Source: Holdemania massiliensis AP2
GTDB lineage: Bacteria > Bacillota_I > Bacilli_A > Erysipelotrichales > Erysipelotrichaceae
Assembly (NCBI RefSeq): GCF_000327285.1
Contig: NZ_HE998569.1
Location: forward strand, 331,776 to 390,065
Length of the DNA stretch: 58,290 nucleotides
Direction: 5' to 3'
Shown here: piece by piece, positions 9,181-17,512 of the stretch
Position numbering within the stretch: position 1 is the first letter of the stretch
How the letters are laid out: the number at the start of each line of letters is the position of its first letter
The notes under the pieces: generated by a model
Told to the model about the DNA's origin: nothing
The model's database searches: none
What the model saw: only the letters and a program-made list of their open reading frames with translations
Position numbers and translations under genes: made by a program

Positions 9181-9209
9181 AATATAACACTTTTCCCGGA
9201 TCCTGACAA
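9181..9209 (-). promoter_or_regulatory. htpG promoter
   Basis: On the minus strand, TTGTCA (9209-9204) and TATATT (9186-9181) are separated by exactly 17 bases. This is a SigA-type promoter placed immediately upstream of the CIRCE element. Confidence 0.75.
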
Positions 9210-9246
9210 GACCGCTGCGCACTTTTCCACAAATTTAAAAGATATA

Positions 9247-9271
9247 AAAAAGAAAAGGATGCCGGACATCC
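9247..9271 (-). terminator. Terminator of the small Cys-rich gene
   Basis: On the minus strand GGATG-TCCGG-CATCC forms a hairpin followed by TTTTCTTTTTT. It separates the small upstream gene from the htpG promoter. Confidence 0.7.
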
Positions 9272-9308
9272 TTTCATCGAAGCTGAATTTGTGGTTGAAA
9301 AGTGTGTC

Positions 9309-9500
9309 TTACTGCGCTGAGGAAGCCTTTTCAGCCATTTCAATGTTGGCTAAGCAATGTTGATCACAGGCCTTTTGTGTAAACGGACAATGTTGGGATG
9401 CCTGCGTGCAGCAGATGTAAAGCAGCGCGTCCAGACGGCGCAGATCGGTATTTGCGGCTTCCAGCAGCGAACTTAGCTGCATCTGAAATGGATTTTCCAT
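9309..9500 (-). CDS. Small cysteine-rich protein of unknown function
   Basis: A 63-residue protein with a clear AAGGAGGAAC site 4-5 bases before its ATG and its own terminator, so it is probably real. The first half is an amphipathic helix-like stretch. The second half holds five cysteines (C30, C31, C38, C45, C49) and two histidines, which suggests a small metal-binding or Fe-S site. No signal peptide or membrane segment is seen. I do not recognise the family. Confidence 0.65.
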   Translation of the reverse strand: MENPFQMQLSSLLEAANTDLRRLDALLYICCTQASQHCPFTQKACDQHCLANIEMAEKASSAQ

Positions 9501-9637
9501 AAGTTCCTCCTTGTTTGGTCTTATTATATCTCGATGAAAGAGAAAAATAAAGATTATCCATTACCGAGAAACGGCAAATTTTTACGTTGTTTTGCGTTAT
9601 GATTCATATACAAAAATAACTGGAAGGGAGGCGCAGG

Positions 9638-10126
9638 ATGAAAGCAAAACGTTCGCTGGGTGAAAATCTGCGGCTGCTGCGGGAAGAACGCGGCATCAGC
9701 CAGAAAGCGTTAGGTCAGAGTTTAAGCTTAAGCGACGGTGCGATTTCCCGTTATGAAAATAATACCGCGGAGCCGGATATCCGCACATTGTGCAAGATGG
9801 CGGAAATCTTCGGCGTGGATTTCAACTATTTGCTCGATTATCATGGATATGTTCGGAAAACTCAGGATATTGTATTGGAAAATAAGGACGTGGAGCTGCT
9901 TGATCACTATCATCTCTGTTCGTCCGCCCATCAGCGCCTGATCCGGATCATCGCGAAAGAGCTGGCCCGGCAGGATCAGCAGTGGCCGCAGCGGACTCCT
10001 TTTTCGTCACTGGAGGCAGCGAATTTAATTCATGAAGATAAGGAGGAATGGCTGGAACCTGAGCCGCCCATAGAGCTGACAAAGAAGCCGGCCCGATCCC
10101 GGAAAAAGAAAAAAACCGATTCTTAA
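9638..10126 (+). CDS. XRE-family transcriptional regulator
   Basis: A 162-residue protein with a textbook Cro/C1-type helix-turn-helix at residues 6-63 (LGENLRLLREERGISQKALGQ, then LSDGAISRYENN, then PDIRTLCKMAEIFGV). A helical middle and a very basic tail (ARSRKKKKTDS) follow. GGAAGGGAGG precedes the ATG. It is monocistronic and shares a terminator with the convergent cutC gene. Its target is unknown. Confidence 0.9.
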   Translation: MKAKRSLGENLRLLREERGISQKALGQSLSLSDGAISRYENNTAEPDIRTLCKMAEIFGVDFNYLLDYHGYVRKTQDIVLENKDVELLDHYHLCSSAHQRLIRIIAKELARQDQQWPQRTPFSSLEAANLIHEDKEEWLEPEPPIELTKKPARSRKKKKTDS

Positions 10127-10157
10127 CTTGGTGAAGCAGGAAAAGAAATCGGTTTTT
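10111..10157. terminator. Bidirectional terminator between the XRE and cutC genes
   Basis: AAAAACCGATT (10111-10121) pairs with AATCGGTTTTT (10147-10157), giving T runs on both strands. The left arm includes the last codons of the XRE gene. Confidence 0.7.
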
Positions 10158-10181
10158 GATTGCGAAATTGAATCGGCAGAG

Positions 10182-10934
10182 TCAGTTCAGTTCAGCCACA
10201 GCCGCCGTCAGCTCACGCACTTTCTGTTCGCTAACGATCTCATAATCCAGTTCGTGCGGTGCAGGGGCATAGGCGTAGGTGACATGATTGCCGGAGGTCG
10301 TCGGATCGCTTTGCCAGTCCTTGCATGAGGAGTGCAGCTGGTGTATCCCGGTCTGTTTCAGCAAACCTAAAGCATTGCCCGCATGAACACCGCTGCCGGC
10401 CAGAATTTCAATTTGATCACCATATTGTTTCTGCAGCCTTGCGATGACGTCAATACCCTGCTCGGCTTTGGCTTGTCCGCCGCTGGTCAGAATGCGATCT
10501 GCTTTCCATGCGATCAGCTGACTGAGAGCCACATCCCAATCCACAGCGCAGTCAAACGCCCGGTGAAAGACAAATTCTTTGCCATAACGATGCGCCAGAT
10601 CAATCATTTTCCGGGTTTGTTCCGCGTTGATCGTTCGATCCTCATGCAACGCGCCGAAGGCCAGCCCATCCGCGCCATGCGTTAAAAGCAGCTCGGCATC
10701 CGCGTATAGAATTTCAAACTCAGCCTCGCTGGTGCAGAAACCAGCGCCGCGGCTGCGCACCATGGTGATGATTGGGATCGTCACTTTCTTTCGGGCTTCG
10801 ATCAGATTCGCCAGCGTCGGCGTCAGTCCGCCTAAAGCCAAGGCAGAATTCAGCTCAATCCGATCGGCTCCTCCTGCCTGCGCGGCCAGACAATCCAACG
10901 CGCTTCCGCAGCAAATTTCAATTTTCGGTTTCAT
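10182..10934 (-). CDS. cutC: CutC family protein
   Basis: A 250-residue TIM-barrel protein of the CutC family (KIEICCGSALDCLAAQAGGADRIELN at the start, then GGLTPT, then ITMVRSRGAGF and ILTSGGQAKAEQG). The family was named for copper homeostasis in E. coli, but its biochemical role is unsettled. The length is normal and the conserved motifs are complete. AAGGAGAG precedes the ATG. Confidence 0.93.
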   Translation of the reverse strand: MKPKIEICCGSALDCLAAQAGGADRIELNSALALGGLTPTLANLIEARKKVTIPIITMVRSRGAGFCTSEAEFEILYADAELLLTHGADGLAFGALHEDRTINAEQTRKMIDLAHRYGKEFVFHRAFDCAVDWDVALSQLIAWKADRILTSGGQAKAEQGIDVIARLQKQYGDQIEILAGSGVHAGNALGLLKQTGIHQLHSSCKDWQSDPTTSGNHVTYAYAPAPHELDYEIVSEQKVRELTAAVAELN

Positions 10935-11058
10935 GCAAGTTCTCTCCTTTTTATTACTTTCATTGTAACGGTCTTACCATCAGAGTGCAAGTCGTCAAAG
11001 CATTTCATCATCCGTGTCAGTCGGGGCGGAATGCGCCCAATCGAAAATAAATAAAAAA

Positions 11059-11110
11059 GGCAGAAACGCGGCAGGGCTTCGTTGTTATCCCGAATTCCTT
11101 CGCTTCTGCC
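11059..11110 (-). terminator. Terminator of the lipoprotein gene
   Basis: GGCAGAAACG (11059-11068) and CGCTTCTGCC (11101-11110) pair. On the minus strand the hairpin is followed by TTTTTTATTT. Confidence 0.75.
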
Positions 11111-11128
11111 TGATGGGATGAAAAATTT

Positions 11129-11671
11129 TTACTGAACTTCTGGACGCAGTGTGACGACGAAGAAATCGCCGGTTTCCTCTGTATCAAATTCTTCCAGATA
11201 AATAAACAGGAATTCCGATTCCTCCGAAGGCACTTCAAATACCAGCTTGTAAGTCACTGATTTGCCTTTTGCCAGCTCAAATTCTTCCGGCATGACGTCT
11301 TTATCATTCAGGTTGACTAACGGGTAAATCAAGCTCTCCGTCGTCTCCCACGTCAGCACAAAATCGGTATCGAACATCGGCAGCGCATCATCGAAGGTGT
11401 TGGTTTCTTTCACCGTGACGCATAACAGCCGCATCCCTTCTTTTGCGGTATACCCGCCGAAGGTATCGGTCAGTTCAACGTCTTCAACGATAAAGTCAAA
11501 GAATTCGTTGCGCATCGTATCGCCAAGTTCCCCATAGTAGACGCCTTCCTCTTCAGCGGAATGACGGGCGATGATGTTGCCGGTTTCCTTATTGGGTTTG
11601 CCGGAACCGGAACAGCCGGCTGTAAAAAGCAAAGCTAAAGTAAGCAGTGCTGCGGTAAGTTTTTTCATCAT
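11129..11671 (-). CDS. Lipoprotein with DUF4352-like immunoglobulin-type domain
   Basis: A 180-residue exported lipoprotein. A lysine-led signal peptide ends in a lipobox, LFTAGC, with lipidated C20. The mature part fits a DUF4352-type beta-sandwich: FFDFIVEDVELTDTFGGY, then EGMRLLCVTVKETNT, then KSVTYKLVFEVP. Such domains are common on Gram-positive surface lipoproteins and have no defined activity. GGAGGAG precedes the ATG pair; the first ATG is taken. Confidence 0.75.
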   Translation of the reverse strand: MMKKLTAALLTLALLFTAGCSGSGKPNKETGNIIARHSAEEEGVYYGELGDTMRNEFFDFIVEDVELTDTFGGYTAKEGMRLLCVTVKETNTFDDALPMFDTDFVLTWETTESLIYPLVNLNDKDVMPEEFELAKGKSVTYKLVFEVPSEESEFLFIYLEEFDTEETGDFFVVTLRPEVQ

Positions 11672-11787
11672 TTTCTCCTCCTGCGTGTAAATGTCAGAAT
11701 TTCCCTAGATTTCTGATCGGTGGTTCATCACTTTCCATTTTACGCGCTTTTGTTCAATTTAGAAACGTTTATTTCCAAAGTGAAGGA

Positions 11788-12345
11788 TTACAAGTAGAAA
11801 AAACAACCGGCCAATGCGCTGAGGATTAAGATCGGCATGGGGCCGAGTTTCCATTTTTGAATGCTGATCAGGGCCAGCAGGAAGAGCAGAAAAGCAGAAG
11901 GGTTGAAATGCAGCGTTTGTTTCCAAGAGGAAACGCCGAACAACGCGATCATGATGATCGTGGCGGCGGAAGCGGCGATCAGCCCGACGGAAGCGGATTT
12001 TAGCGTTTCCAACAACTGCAGCACTGCCCGCTGATTTTGATTGCGGCGGAAAAAGTGCTGCAAAGCTAAGCTGATTACAATTCCGCACAGGACGCAGCCT
12101 CCGGTTGCCGCAGCGGCTCCCGCCATCCCGGCTAAGCGCATCCCGACAAACGTCGAGGTGTTGACGGCCAGCGGTCCGGGCGTCATCTGCGAGAGCGTGA
12201 TGATGTCGGTAAACTCCTGCAGTGTCAGCCATGGATGGACAACAACGGCCTGCTGCTGAATCAAGGGCAGTGTCGCATATCCCCCGCCGATGCTGAACAA
12301 TCCGATTTTTAAAAAAGTAAGAAACAAGTCCAGAATTAAACTCAT
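11788..12345 (-). CDS. chrA: Chromate transporter family protein, half-size (second of pair)
   Basis: A 185-residue short-chain CHR protein, one of two half-size subunits. Near the N-terminus is the family glycine motif FSIGGGYATLPLI, and then a PGPLAVNTSTFVGMR region. About six membrane segments follow. The start codon overlaps the stop of the partner gene by four bases (ATGA), with GGAAGG upstream, so the two are translationally coupled. CHR proteins move chromate, and probably other anions, across the membrane. The physiological substrate in a gut anaerobe is unknown. Confidence 0.85.
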   Translation of the reverse strand: MSLILDLFLTFLKIGLFSIGGGYATLPLIQQQAVVVHPWLTLQEFTDIITLSQMTPGPLAVNTSTFVGMRLAGMAGAAAATGGCVLCGIVISLALQHFFRRNQNQRAVLQLLETLKSASVGLIAASAATIIMIALFGVSSWKQTLHFNPSAFLLFLLALISIQKWKLGPMPILILSALAGCFFYL

Positions 12346-12908
12346 ACTCGGCTTCCTTTCCCATGCTGGATAACACTGATGCCCAGGGAAACACAGCACC
12401 AGAATAAAAGCAGCGTCATTGCCGGAATTTCTAAGACGAAAGCACACAGAAAGGTAACCGGCAGGATCACATGCGGCAGCTTCTGCTTCTGTCTGAAAAT
12501 CGCTGCGCTCATATCGGCGACCAGCTGAACGATTAACGCTGCCACACCGGCCTCCATGCCTTTAAGACAGGCGTTGATCAGCGGCTGTGTGCGAAATGCA
12601 TCATAACAGGAGGAAATCAGCGCGAGAATAAGAAACGAAGGCAGAACCGCACCGAAGGCGCTGATCCAGGCTCCGGCAATGCCAAACGTTCTCCGTCCGG
12701 CCAAAACCGACAGATTCACGGCAATAGCTCCCGGTGAGGATTGGGCGATCGCTGCCATTTCCAACAGCTCCGCTTCGGTGAAGAGCTGTTTCTGCTGAAC
12801 AAAAATTTTACGGATCATCGGGATCACAATGTATCCGCCGCCAAAGGTAAACATACTGATATAGAAATTAACTCCAAAAAGCCAAAGTCCCTTTTTCCAT
12901 GAATGCAT
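12342..12908 (-). CDS. chrA: Chromate transporter family protein, half-size (first of pair)
   Basis: A 188-residue short CHR protein (FTFGGGYIVIPMI near the start, then SSPGAIAVNLSVLAGRR). It pairs with the gene just downstream to make a heterodimeric transporter, as is common in Bacillota. GGAAGGAG precedes the ATG. The divergent LysR gene 140 bases away is the likely regulator. Confidence 0.87.
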   Translation of the reverse strand: MHSWKKGLWLFGVNFYISMFTFGGGYIVIPMIRKIFVQQKQLFTEAELLEMAAIAQSSPGAIAVNLSVLAGRRTFGIAGAWISAFGAVLPSFLILALISSCYDAFRTQPLINACLKGMEAGVAALIVQLVADMSAAIFRQKQKLPHVILPVTFLCAFVLEIPAMTLLLFWCCVSLGISVIQHGKGSRV

Positions 12909-13051
12909 GAGAATACTCCTTCCTTATTGATTATCCGCAAAATAAAGTCAAAAGTAAAATTGCAATAATCTATCTTTTGCATTACTATTTAGTTATGATA
13001 GAAGAAAACATGGCCAGACTGAAATAATTCGGCGGAAAAGGAGGAAGCGGG

Positions 13052-13945
13052 ATGACAATTCGGCAGATGAAGGTCTTTCGGATAATTGTGGAACAGGGCG
13101 GCATTACCCGCGCGGCCAAGGCGCTGTATATGAGTCAGCCGGCGGTATCGCATGTCGTCGTGGAACTGGAGGAACAGCTGGGCTATACGCTGTTGGATCG
13201 AATCGGACGGCGCTGTACAGTGAACGAGCGCGGAATGCAGCTGTATCATAAGATTGTTCAGGTTTTGGAAGCGATTGAAGATCTCGAACAAAGTACGGCT
13301 GGGATTGAGAAGCAGGCGTTGCTGCGGATCGGCTCCAGCATCACGATTGCCAACATGTGGCTGCCATCCTTAATCCAACAATTCCGCACGTTGTGTCCGC
13401 AGACGCCGGTTCAGGTTCAGGTTGACCGGGCATCCGAAATCGTCAGAAAAGTGCTGGCCAACGAAGTGGACATCGGTTTTACCGAAGGGGTATGCGAGGA
13501 AGACAGTCTTTTCAAGCTGCCGTTTTCACGCTATCGTCTGAGCTTTGTGTGTCGTCATGATCTGCCTGCCGCAAAGCTCAAGACGCTGAGTTTAGATCAG
13601 CTGCAAGCGCAGAACTGGCTTTTGCGTGAGCCGGGCAGCGCGATCCGCGACAGTCTGGACAGCTCGCTGCGGCTGCATCAGCTTCAAATCAAACCGACTT
13701 GGGAAAGCGTCAATTCACAGGCTTTGAAGCAGGCGGCCTTAGCCGGATTGGGAATTGCCCTGCTTCCTGAGGAGATGGTGCAGAAGCCGCTGCAGACAGG
13801 AAAGCTTGTGGAAGTCCAAATTGAAGGCATTGAGCTGGAAAATCAGAACTGGATGATTCTGCACCGCGACAAGTTTGAATCGGAGGCGATTCGCTGTTGG
13901 AAGCAGCTCATTCGTTCAACGGGGAAGGAGCATGACGATGAATGA
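13052..13945 (+). CDS. LysR-family transcriptional regulator
   Basis: A 297-residue LysR protein with an N-terminal winged helix (FRIIVEQGGITRAAKALYMSQPAVSHVVVELEEQLG spread over 7-42) and a periplasmic-binding-like effector domain at about 90-290. It is divergent from the paired chrA genes, which is the usual arrangement for a regulator and its target. The 143-base gap is AT-rich and contains repeated TTGCA elements. Its end overlaps the start of the downstream methyltransferase gene, so it also heads a plus-strand gene run. Confidence 0.92.
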   Translation: MTIRQMKVFRIIVEQGGITRAAKALYMSQPAVSHVVVELEEQLGYTLLDRIGRRCTVNERGMQLYHKIVQVLEAIEDLEQSTAGIEKQALLRIGSSITIANMWLPSLIQQFRTLCPQTPVQVQVDRASEIVRKVLANEVDIGFTEGVCEEDSLFKLPFSRYRLSFVCRHDLPAAKLKTLSLDQLQAQNWLLREPGSAIRDSLDSSLRLHQLQIKPTWESVNSQALKQAALAGLGIALLPEEMVQKPLQTGKLVEVQIEGIELENQNWMILHRDKFESEAIRCWKQLIRSTGKEHDDE

Positions 13946-14237
13946 AGATTTTGACGCGTTAGTTCTGGCGGTGATCAGCGAGATTCCTTACGGTCAGGTG
14001 GCCAGCTACAGTCAGATCGCTGAGCTTGCCGGCTATCCCAAGCATGCTCGGCATGTCGGCAAAGCCTGTTCCCATTCCCACTTCTACGGTGACTTTCCCT
14101 GTCACCGCGTTGTCAACAGTCAGGGGCGAACCGCGCCGGATTGGGATCAGCAGCGCTCTCTGCTGGAGGCAGAAGGGGTTGAATTTAAGCCTAACGGCTG
14201 TGTAGATATGCGCAGATACCAATGGAAACTGCGATGA
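13938..14237 (+). CDS. Methylated-DNA--cysteine methyltransferase domain protein
   Basis: A 99-residue protein matching only the C-terminal catalytic domain of O6-alkylguanine transferases (IPYGQVASYSQIAELAG, then RHVGKACS, then PCHRVVNSQGR). The active-site Cys55 of PCHR is present, so it is not an alkyltransferase-like protein with Trp. The N-terminal domain of Ada/Ogt is absent. The start at 13938 lies 7 bases behind GGAAGGAG and overlaps the LysR stop; 13932 is an alternative. Confidence 0.85.
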   Translation: MNEDFDALVLAVISEIPYGQVASYSQIAELAGYPKHARHVGKACSHSHFYGDFPCHRVVNSQGRTAPDWDQQRSLLEAEGVEFKPNGCVDMRRYQWKLR

Positions 14238-14251
14238 AAGGGGAGAAAGGC

Positions 14252-14800
14252 ATGAAAGGAAAAGTTCGAAAGTATCCGATGTTCTCTCTGTGCGGTCTGG
14301 CCTGCGGCTGCTGCACGCTGTATCTGGGCGGACATTGTCCAGGCTGCGGAGCACCGGGAAAGTCCATGTGCAGATTGTTAAAGTGTGCCGAAGAACAAGG
14401 CAATCTGGAATACTGTTGTCAATGTCAAAATTATCCATGTGAGAAGATGGCCTGTACCGAAGATACGGTTTCCTTTGTGACCTGCCGTCACCGGCTGAAA
14501 GATCTGGATGAGCTGAAACGGGTCGGCACCGATGTGTTTGAGGCACAGATGGAGAAGAAACGGACAATTTTGAAAGAGCTGCTGGAACATTATAATGATG
14601 GCCGCCGCAAAAGCTTTTACTGTCTGGCGGTTACGCTGCTGCCGCTGGCGGACCTTCAGGTCTGTATGAGTCAGTTGGCCAATGCGTCGCTGACTTCGGT
14701 TCAGGAAAAAGCAAAACTGGCTGTCGATTTGTTTCAGCAGGCGGCGAAGAAGCACGGTATCCTCTTGAAGCGAAATATAAACAAGCCGGCACGCGGCTGA
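14252..14800 (+). CDS. DUF3795-type cysteine-rich protein
   Basis: A 182-residue protein whose first 75 residues hold many cysteines in a zinc-finger-like pattern (CGLACGCC, CPGCGAPG, CCQCQNYPCEK). The remainder is helical. This resembles DUF3795 proteins, which are widespread in anaerobes and uncharacterised. The start at 14252 is preferred because GGGGAG precedes it; an upstream ATG overlaps the previous gene. It is part of a tight same-strand run. Confidence 0.65.
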   Translation: MKGKVRKYPMFSLCGLACGCCTLYLGGHCPGCGAPGKSMCRLLKCAEEQGNLEYCCQCQNYPCEKMACTEDTVSFVTCRHRLKDLDELKRVGTDVFEAQMEKKRTILKELLEHYNDGRRKSFYCLAVTLLPLADLQVCMSQLANASLTSVQEKAKLAVDLFQQAAKKHGILLKRNINKPARG

Positions 14801-14833
14801 AGTGAGATGGATTAAAGAAAGGAAATTGATTTT

Positions 14834-15247
14834 ATGATCTGTGAGATTGTTACCGATCCGATTTTGTTAAGCCGGATCAGCCGTCCGGCGCAAGCGCAGG
14901 ATTTCAATATAGCGCGGGATTTGCGGGATACGTTAATGGCTCATGCCGATCACTGCGTGGGGATGGCGGCCAATATGATCGGCCGTCCGGTACGGGTGAT
15001 TGCAATTTTGCTTGAGGGAGAGCCGGTGGTGATGATCAATCCCCAGCTTCTGAAAACAAGCGGAAAAAAATACACGGCTGAGGAAGGCTGCTTATCGTTA
15101 AAGGGCGTGCGTCAAGCTCAGCGATTTGAAAAGATCCAGCTTCAGTATCAGGATGAACAGGGACGGCAGAAGCAGCGCACATTCAGCGGCTTCCCGGCTC
15201 AGATCATTCAGCATGAGCTGGATCATTGTGAAGGCATATTGATTTAA
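14834..15247 (+). CDS. Peptide deformylase-like protein
   Basis: A 137-residue protein of the deformylase fold. Motif 2 (EGCLSL, metal ligand C86) and motif 3 (HELDH, H127, E128, H131) are intact, so it should bind metal. Motif 1 reads GMAANMIG where active enzymes have a GxAAxQIG pattern, so Met48 replaces the conserved Gln that helps bind the formyl group. It may be an atypical or inactive paralogue rather than the housekeeping enzyme. GGAAATTG gives only a fair ribosome site. Confidence 0.85.
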   Translation: MICEIVTDPILLSRISRPAQAQDFNIARDLRDTLMAHADHCVGMAANMIGRPVRVIAILLEGEPVVMINPQLLKTSGKKYTAEEGCLSLKGVRQAQRFEKIQLQYQDEQGRQKQRTFSGFPAQIIQHELDHCEGILI

Positions 15248-15265
15248 TTAAACAGGAGAAAAACA

Positions 15266-15787
15266 ATGGCGAAGTTAAGAAAAATGTTGGGCGATATCCA
15301 TTCGCCGGAATGTACTGCGATGATGCGGCTGATTGAAACCCAGAGCGAAGCCACATTGGCCTGTTGGGCGCTGGGGTTTGTTCAGGAAAGCATTGCGGGG
15401 ATTTATTGTAAAAAGGCAGCGGACTGCCAACGTCTTTGTGTGATTTTGGACGCCTGTCTAAAGACCGCCCTGCAGAGCTTACCGGAGAAAACAATGAAGC
15501 CGCTGATTAAAGAAGCTAATCAGATTGCCAGAGAAACGGAAGATCCGATTGCCCAAGCCGCAGCTCGTGCCATCGCCGCGGCATGCGGGACGCTGACCAC
15601 CCCGACGAACGCGTTAGGTTTCTTGTTTTATGCGGCAGCCGCCTGGATTTATGATCAAAGTTCGGATTTTACGGCTGAGGAAACAGACGCTTTAACCCGT
15701 CAGTTCTGGCGGCAGGCCCATGCCTCGCTTTCCGCTCAGGCGATTCAGGATGAACCCCATCCCGCCAAAATACAATGGCATTGTTAG
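15266..15787 (+). CDS. Putative immunity (Imm5-like) protein
   Basis: A 173-residue all-helical protein. The stretch IAQAAARAIAAACGTLTTPTNALGFLFYAAAA, spread over about 92-125, resembles the Ala-rich core of Imm5-like immunity proteins. The early Cys-containing helix (LACWAL) also fits. No toxin gene lies next to it. The GC content matches its neighbours and it follows the deformylase-like gene by 18 bases with an AGGAG site. The family call is by pattern only; helical-repeat protein of unknown function is the fallback. Confidence 0.5.
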   Translation: MAKLRKMLGDIHSPECTAMMRLIETQSEATLACWALGFVQESIAGIYCKKAADCQRLCVILDACLKTALQSLPEKTMKPLIKEANQIARETEDPIAQAAARAIAAACGTLTTPTNALGFLFYAAAAWIYDQSSDFTAEETDALTRQFWRQAHASLSAQAIQDEPHPAKIQWHC

Positions 15788-15811
15788 CCGGGCAGGGAAC
15801 TGAACCAACGT

Positions 15812-15874
15812 AAAAATATGCAAGTGTGCATATTTTGATGACTTAAAATCTGCGCCCATGCATATTTTTATGAC
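15812..15874. repeat. Inverted and direct repeats of TGCATATTTT
   Basis: AAAATATGCA (15813-15822) and TGCATATTTT (15827-15836) form a perfect 10-bp inverted repeat. TGCATATTTTGATGAC (15827-15842) recurs as TGCATATTTTTATGAC (15859-15874), 32 bases on, with one mismatch. Together they lie between the Imm5-like gene and a terminator. Confidence 0.6.
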
Positions 15875-15884
15875 GAAACTGAAG

Positions 15885-15938
15885 AAAAACGGCAGAACCT
15901 AGAAAGCATGGACTTTCCGAAATCGCTGCCGTTTTTGC
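15885..15938. terminator. Bidirectional terminator
   Basis: AAAAACGGCAG (15885-15895) pairs with CTGCCGTTTTT (15926-15936). T runs on both strands serve the convergent genes on either side. Confidence 0.75.
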
Positions 15939-15961
15939 TTTAAACACTCTGTTCAATCATT

Positions 15962-16465
15962 TTAAGCTTCTTTTTGATAGGCCGCCACAATCTCACAGGT
16001 ATAAGCCTTGTGATAGTCCTGATGAGGATAACTGGCTGCTTCTACGGTTTTATCCACAAATTGGCTGCCGGTAAGCTCCATCGCTGCCAGCTTTTTAAGC
16101 ACCAGCACCAACCGTGCCTGATCGACGCAGGGAGCGCCGTCCCGAACGGTCGTCGTGTAGCCGACATGCGCCAGCTTATCGGCGTCTTTGCCGCTGGCCT
16201 TGCCCAAATACGCCAGCTTATCCCGCTGATCGTCATCGAAGAAAGCCAGCGAGAAGCACTCATTCTGTTCGATCAATGGATAGGTATGCCGCTGCGGGCG
16301 GACATACACCGTGACGACAGCCTTGTTCCACAGCCATCCCATTTGTACCCAGTTGACGGTCATGCCGTTGACCTTGCCTTCATCGGGAACGGTCAGGACG
16401 GCCCAGTCGTTGTGGATCATCGAAATCAGATTCTTATCCAGCTGTTCAATCTCAATTTTTTTCAT
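15962..16465 (-). CDS. Flavin reductase-like (FMN-binding split barrel) protein
   Basis: A 167-residue protein of the FMN-binding split-barrel fold. Typical elements are an early NDWAVLTV strand, VNGMTVNWVQMGWLW, VYVRPQRHTYPLIEQN and a FSLAFFD strand. Relatives reduce flavin with NAD(P)H or act as small flavoproteins with unknown partners. The start at 16465 follows GAGGTGAG; an upstream in-frame extension has no ribosome site. It stands alone on the minus strand, divergent from the fumarase operon. Confidence 0.78.
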   Translation of the reverse strand: MKKIEIEQLDKNLISMIHNDWAVLTVPDEGKVNGMTVNWVQMGWLWNKAVVTVYVRPQRHTYPLIEQNECFSLAFFDDDQRDKLAYLGKASGKDADKLAHVGYTTTVRDGAPCVDQARLVLVLKKLAAMELTGSQFVDKTVEAASYPHQDYHKAYTCEIVAAYQKEA

Positions 16466-16613
16466 CTTCTCACCTCTTTTTCTATTGTATTCCCAAGGCT
16501 GTGAAAATGGGAGTGAAATGTTGTTTCTGAAAGTGATTTCAGCAGAGCTGCATTCCTTATTGAAAGAATTTACATCAGAATCAGGAACATCCTGGAATGC
16601 GGGGATTAAGCAG

Positions 16614-16642
16614 TTCATTCCCCGTTTTGTTTGTGTTACAAT
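16614..16642 (+). promoter_or_regulatory. Probable promoter of the fumarase operon
   Basis: TTCATT (16614-16619) and TACAAT (16637-16642) are 17 bases apart, 25 bases before the first gene of a six-gene run. Confidence 0.5.
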
Positions 16643-16666
16643 AACAAACAGAAAGGGCTTAGGAGT

Positions 16667-17512
16667 ATGCGAGAAATTGAAGTCAAAAAAATACAGGAAA
16701 TCGTAAGGGATTGCTGCAGCGGCATCGCTTTTGAATATCCTGACGACGTGATGACGAAACTGGTCACCTATGCCGAAAAGGAAGACAAGCCAAGAGCCAA
16801 GCAGGCACTAGAGCTGCTGATGGAAAACGCGGAACTGGCGAAAACCAAGCGGCTGCCGATCTGTCAGGATACCGGGATGGCGGTGGTCTGGCTGAGCATC
16901 GGACAGGATGTGCATTTTATTGGCGGTTCCTTAAAGGAGGCCGTCAACAAGGGCGTCGAGGAGGCCTATCAGGGAAGCTATCTGCGCAATTCTGTGGTCA
17001 GTGATCCGGTTTTTGAGCGCAGGAACACACTGACCAATACGCCGGCGGTCATCTATACCGAAATCGTGGAAGGCGATCAGGTTGTCATCGAATGCGCGGC
17101 CAAGGGCTTCGGCTCGGAAAACTGCTCACGGATTAAGATGTGCAAGCCAGCCGAGGGCGTCGAAGGCGTCCGTGAATTCATTGTGGAAACAGTCAAACTG
17201 GCAGGACCGAACGCCTGTCCGCCGATGGTCGTCGGGGTCGGTGTGGGCGGTACGATGGATTATGCGGCCTATCTTGCCAAACGTGCGCTGTGCAGACCGC
17301 TGGACAGCGAAAATGAGAATGAACAATACCGTCAGCTGGAGCGCGAATGTCTGGAACAGATCAATCAGCTCAACATCGGTCCGATGGGCTTAAAAGGCCG
17401 GACGACAGCGCTCAAAGTCAACATCGAATGGTTCCCGACGCACATTGCGGGAATGCCGGTGGCCGTGAATATCAACTGTCATGTCACCCGGCATAAAAAG
17501 GTGGTGCTGTAA
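16667..17512 (+). CDS. Class I fumarate hydratase, alpha subunit
   Basis: A 281-residue subunit of a two-part, iron-sulfur fumarate hydratase (fumarate plus water to L-malate). The cluster cysteines are visible in [19 protein letters not shown] and [14 protein letters not shown]. The close relative L-tartrate dehydratase cannot be excluded from sequence alone, but the aspartase and malic enzyme downstream favour fumarase. The ATG at 16667 has AGGAG almost touching it and GAAAGGG at better spacing. It leads an operon. Confidence 0.92.
   Translation: MREIEVKKIQEIVRDCCSGIAFEYPDDVMTKLVTYAEKEDKPRAKQALELLMENAELAKTKRLPICQDTGMAVVWLSIGQDVHFIGGSLKEAVNKGVEEAYQGSYLRNSVVSDPVFERRNTLTNTPAVIYTEIVEGDQVVIECAAKGFGSENCSRIKMCKPAEGVEGVREFIVETVKLAGPNACPPMVVGVGVGGTMDYAAYLAKRALCRPLDSENENEQYRQLERECLEQINQLNIGPMGLKGRTTALKVNIEWFPTHIAGMPVAVNINCHVTRHKKVVL

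Noticed and set aside
11759-12394. A 211-codon minus-strand open frame across the chrA pair
   Set aside because: It is an out-of-frame shadow of two clear CHR genes and has no ribosome site.
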